Assembly: GCF_040649515.1 (NCBI RefSeq)
Contig: NZ_JBEZFP010000109.1
Coordinates: 1 to 31,834, forward strand
Direction of reading: 5' to 3'
From: Yinghuangia elevatio
Lineage (GTDB): Bacteria > Actinomycetota > Actinomycetes > Streptomycetales > Streptomycetaceae
Length of the DNA stretch: 31,834 nt
Positions 29,446 through 31,834 of this stretch are shown here, one piece after another; within the stretch, counting starts at the first letter, position 1, and every line of letters starts with the position of its first letter. A program made the translations under genes and the position numbers. Below the pieces are notes generated by a model. The model was given only the letters and a program-made list of their open reading frames with translations, was not told the DNA's origin and made no database searches.

Positions 29446-30672
29446 ATGACGCAGTCACAGCCGAGCCGGCCGACACCGCCCGTACTCGACACCGAACTGT
29501 TCCTGCCCGACCCCGAGCCCGCCGAGGTCCGCTACACGGTGATCTCGGTGGACGACCACGTCGTCGAGCCGCCGCACCTGTTCGAAACCCACATGCCCGC
29601 GTCGCTGCGCGACCGCGGCCCGCGCATCGTCGAAGCCGAAAACGGCGCGCAGACCTGGGAGTTCGAGGGCGAGCACTACTCGCAGGTCGGCATGAACGCG
29701 GTCGCCGGGCGCCGCCCCGAGACCGTCCGCCTCGAACCCTTCCGCTTCGACCAGATGCGCGCCGGCTGCTACGACGTACACGCGCGCGTCAAGGACATGG
29801 ACCTCGGCGGCATCTGGGCCATGCTCAACTTCCCGTCGCAGATCACCGGCTTCTGCGGCCGCGTGTTCGCCCACGCGAAGGACGCCGAGGTCGGCAAGGC
29901 CTGCGTACGCGCCTGGAACGACTGGATGTACGAGGAGTGGTACCTCGCCTACCCCGACCGCGTCATCCCGGGCGGGATCACCTACCTGTCGGACCCGGTC
30001 GAGGCGGTCGCCGAGATCGAGCGCAACGCCGCCCGGGGCTTCACTTCGGTGACCTTTCCCGAGCGCCCGCACGCGATCGGCCTGCCCTCGCTGTGGGACC
30101 GCGACCACTGGGACCCGATCATCCGCGCGTGCGTCGAGACGGACACGGTCATCTCGCTGCACGTGGGCAGCTCCGGCATGCACCCCACCCCGCCGGGCGG
30201 CCCCACGTTGCAGATCGGCGCGACGATGTTCGGTCAGCTCTCGCTCGGTGCGTGCAGCGAATGGCTGTGGTCCGGCTACCCGGTCAAGCACCCCGACCTG
30301 AAGATCGCGATGAGCGAGGGCGGCATCGGCTGGGTGCCCATGCTCATCGACCGCCTCGACAACATCATCGACCGGTCCGGCTACGGCCTGGGCTGGGCGG
30401 AGCGCCCCGCCGACGTGCTGCGCCGCAACTTCTGGTTCTGCACCCTCGACGACCCGTCCACGATCGCGCTGCGCCACGTCATCGGCGTCGACCACATCAT
30501 GCTGGAGACGGACTACCCGCACGGCGACGGCACTTGGCCGCACACGCAGGACGTCGTCGAGCGCTACTGGGGCGACATCCCGCCCGCCGAACTGCGGATG
30601 ATGTGCAGCGAGAACGCCGCGAAGCTCTACCGCCACCCGCTGCCCGACGTGGTCCTGCCCCTCGACGCCTGA
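29446..30672 (+). CDS. Amidohydrolase-2 family metal-dependent hydrolase/decarboxylase
   Basis: A 408-residue TIM-barrel protein of PF04909, the family of ACMSD and gamma-resorcylate decarboxylase. The N-terminal strand has ISVDDHVVEPPHLF with Asp-Asp-His (36-38) in place of the usual HxH. Other metal or acid elements are SLHVGSSGMH (His), and LETDYPHGDGTWPHT near residue 355 (Asp). A middle region IGLPSLWDRDHWDPIIRAC is typical of the plant/actinobacterial sub-branch. Members decarboxylate aromatic acids or hydrolyse C-N and C-O bonds; the substrate is not known. ATG 29446 has AAGGGAG at 29434-29440. First gene of the IclR-controlled operon, 55 bp upstream of the aldolase. Confidence 0.9.
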   Translation: MTQSQPSRPTPPVLDTELFLPDPEPAEVRYTVISVDDHVVEPPHLFETHMPASLRDRGPRIVEAENGAQTWEFEGEHYSQVGMNAVAGRRPETVRLEPFRFDQMRAGCYDVHARVKDMDLGGIWAMLNFPSQITGFCGRVFAHAKDAEVGKACVRAWNDWMYEEWYLAYPDRVIPGGITYLSDPVEAVAEIERNAARGFTSVTFPERPHAIGLPSLWDRDHWDPIIRACVETDTVISLHVGSSGMHPTPPGGPTLQIGATMFGQLSLGACSEWLWSGYPVKHPDLKIAMSEGGIGWVPMLIDRLDNIIDRSGYGLGWAERPADVLRRNFWFCTLDDPSTIALRHVIGVDHIMLETDYPHGDGTWPHTQDVVERYWGDIPPAELRMMCSENAAKLYRHPLPDVVLPLDA

Positions 30673-30727
30673 CGCCGGATTCCCGACGGACCCGACAAAC
30701 CGTCACACTCCCTCAGGAAGGCAAGCC

Positions 30728-31468
30728 ATGACGTTCGTGCCGACGGCCGACAAGCTCATCCCCGAACTCACCCCCGCCCAGGAGATCGTGCTGCTGGCCC
30801 GCACCCTGTGGCGCGAGGGCTACAACGACCACCTCGCGGGACACATCACCTACAACCTCGGCGACGGCACCCTGCTGTGCAACCCGTGGCTGCTCACCTG
30901 GAACGAGATCCGCCCGCGCGACATCATCCGCATCGACCTGGAGGGCAAGGTCGTCGAAGGCGACTGGCCCGCACCGCTCGGCATACCGCTGCACCTCGAA
31001 CTGCACCGGCTCCGCCCCGACGTCCAGGTGGCGATGCACAACCACCCGCAGTACGGCACGGTGTGGGCCGACATGGGAGAGATTCCGCCCGCGTACGACC
31101 AGAGTTCGAGCCTCGGCGGTGGCGGCGACCTGGTCCTGGTCGACGAGTACCAGGGCGCCGTCGACAACAGCTCGGCCGCCGCCAGGACGGTCGCCGCGAT
31201 GGGCGACGGGGAACTCGCGCTGCTCGCCGGACACGGCGTGTTCGTGCTCGGCATCACCATTCGCGCCGTGCACCAGCGGGCCGTCGCGCTGGAGACCCGG
31301 TGCCGCAACGCCTGGATGGTCCGCGCCGCCGGCGGCCGGACGACCAGCCCGCTGCCCGAGTCCTGGCTCGCCCGTACGCGCACCAGCGACGGAAACGGCT
31401 TCCGGGGCTTCTGGGAGGCGAGCGTACGCGCCGAACTCGCCGCCGACCCCACGCTCCTCGACGACTGA
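30728..31468 (+). CDS. Class II aldolase/adducin-family protein
   Basis: A 246-residue class II aldolase-fold protein. The metal-binding motifs are His104 and His106 in VAMHNHPQYG, and His169 in LLAGHGVFVLG. The N-terminal part has LWREGYNDHLAGHITYNLGDGTLLCNPWLLTWNEI, fitting the family's first metal/phosphate region. Such enzymes split or form C-C bonds of hydroxy-keto compounds, or decarboxylate. Paired with the amidohydrolase it may cleave the product of that step (inference). ATG 30728 has AGGAAGG upstream. It precedes the acyl-CoA ligase gene by 166 bp. Confidence 0.9.
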   Translation: MTFVPTADKLIPELTPAQEIVLLARTLWREGYNDHLAGHITYNLGDGTLLCNPWLLTWNEIRPRDIIRIDLEGKVVEGDWPAPLGIPLHLELHRLRPDVQVAMHNHPQYGTVWADMGEIPPAYDQSSSLGGGGDLVLVDEYQGAVDNSSAAARTVAAMGDGELALLAGHGVFVLGITIRAVHQRAVALETRCRNAWMVRAAGGRTTSPLPESWLARTRTSDGNGFRGFWEASVRAELAADPTLLDD

Positions 31469-31634
31469 ATCCGCTGCCGGTCGCGCCCGCCTCTCCGCCG
31501 GTTCCGGAGGGGCGGCCGTCCGGCGTGACACCGGCAGCGACAGGCGCGCAGAGCATCCGACGAACGCCCGCGGACGACGCACAGCCGACACCCCACCGCC
31601 GACGGCTCGCAGCCGACAACTCACGGAGCACACC

Positions 31635-31834
31635 ATGGTCACGGTCGCCGAATTGGTCCACGCGCAGACGGGCGATCACCGCACCGGCCTGATGTTCGAG
31701 GACTTGGTGTGGACGCATGACCAGGTTGCCAAGGCCGCTGCTGCCCGTGCCGCGTTCATTGCCGACCGGCTGCCCGCGGGTGCCGCTCCGCACGTGGGTG
31801 TGCTGCTGGACAACGTGCCGGAGTTCCCGATGTG
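31635..31834 (+). CDS. Acyl-CoA ligase, FadD17-like, N-terminal fragment (partial)
   Basis: The first 66 residues of an AMP-forming acyl-CoA synthetase. After VTVAELVHAQTGDHRTGLMFEDLVWTHDQVAKAAAARAAF it reads ADRLPAGAAPHVGVLLDNVPEFPM, the start of the adenylating domain as in FadD17-type ligases. It would activate a carboxylic acid to its CoA thioester for beta-oxidation. ATG 31635 is preceded by CACGGAGC. The catalytic core lies beyond the window. Third gene of the IclR-linked operon; it would supply the acyl-CoA that paired dehydrogenases like those at 997-3380 use, although they are encoded about 28 kb away. Confidence 0.85.
   Translation, partial: MVTVAELVHAQTGDHRTGLMFEDLVWTHDQVAKAAAARAAFIADRLPAGAAPHVGVLLDNVPEFPM

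Overview
The window is high-GC DNA (GC-rich at almost every third codon position, frequent GTG/TTG starts) from a filamentous actinobacterium, most likely Streptomyces-like or a close relative. The main pointers are a chaplin surface protein with a class-E-type LAETG sorting signal, a mycothiol-dependent DinB-type protein, an MreB-like paralogue, and steroid/fatty-acid-type acyl-CoA dehydrogenase and ligase genes. No rRNA, tRNA, insertion sequence, prophage or CRISPR array was found.

Layout. (1) 1-3417: the 5' end of a minus-strand gene, a MarR regulator, and a two-gene acyl-CoA dehydrogenase operon. All three transcription units carry the same palindrome exactly inside the 17-bp spacer of a candidate promoter. 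(2) 3600-4493: a decayed peptide-type ABC substrate-binding lipoprotein. (3) 4497-6620: DinB/maleylpyruvate-isomerase-like protein, an NTF2-fold protein and a small membrane protein. (4) 6704-11402: a beta-lactamase-fold hydrolase and a frameshifted S41 protease on the minus strand, divergent from an OmpR-type response regulator and its histidine kinase. (5) 11512-16082: a LysR regulator divergent from a metallo-beta-lactamase-fold lipoprotein, an alpha/beta hydrolase with a Cys nucleophile elbow, and two NTF2-fold proteins (one a lipoprotein), closed by a strong terminator. (6) 16183-22063: a second MBL hydrolase, a conserved membrane protein, an MreB-like protein, a DUF899 protein, a hemerythrin-like four-helix protein and an HbhA-like coiled-coil protein. 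(7) 22356-28472: a bicovalent-flavin BBE oxidase, the chaplin, a NAD kinase, a SulP transporter and a PLDc_N/SHOCT membrane protein. (8) 28489-31834: an IclR regulator divergent from amidohydrolase, class II aldolase and acyl-CoA ligase genes; the last is cut by the window edge.

How it fits together. Three small catabolic modules (MarR, LysR and IclR) each sit next to their own regulator and have visible palindromic operator candidates. Ligase at one end plus a paired acyl-CoA dehydrogenase at the other resembles the fadD17-fadE26-fadE27 gene set of mycobacteria, here separated by about 28 kb. That suggests, as inference, CoA-dependent breakdown of a bulky acyl or aromatic substrate.

The clearest new-looking signals are the three-promoter MarR regulon, the IclR operator pair with a promoter of good consensus, the short wall-anchored chaplin with a sigma-BldN-like promoter, and the LysR-linked MBL/hydrolase/NTF2 cluster.
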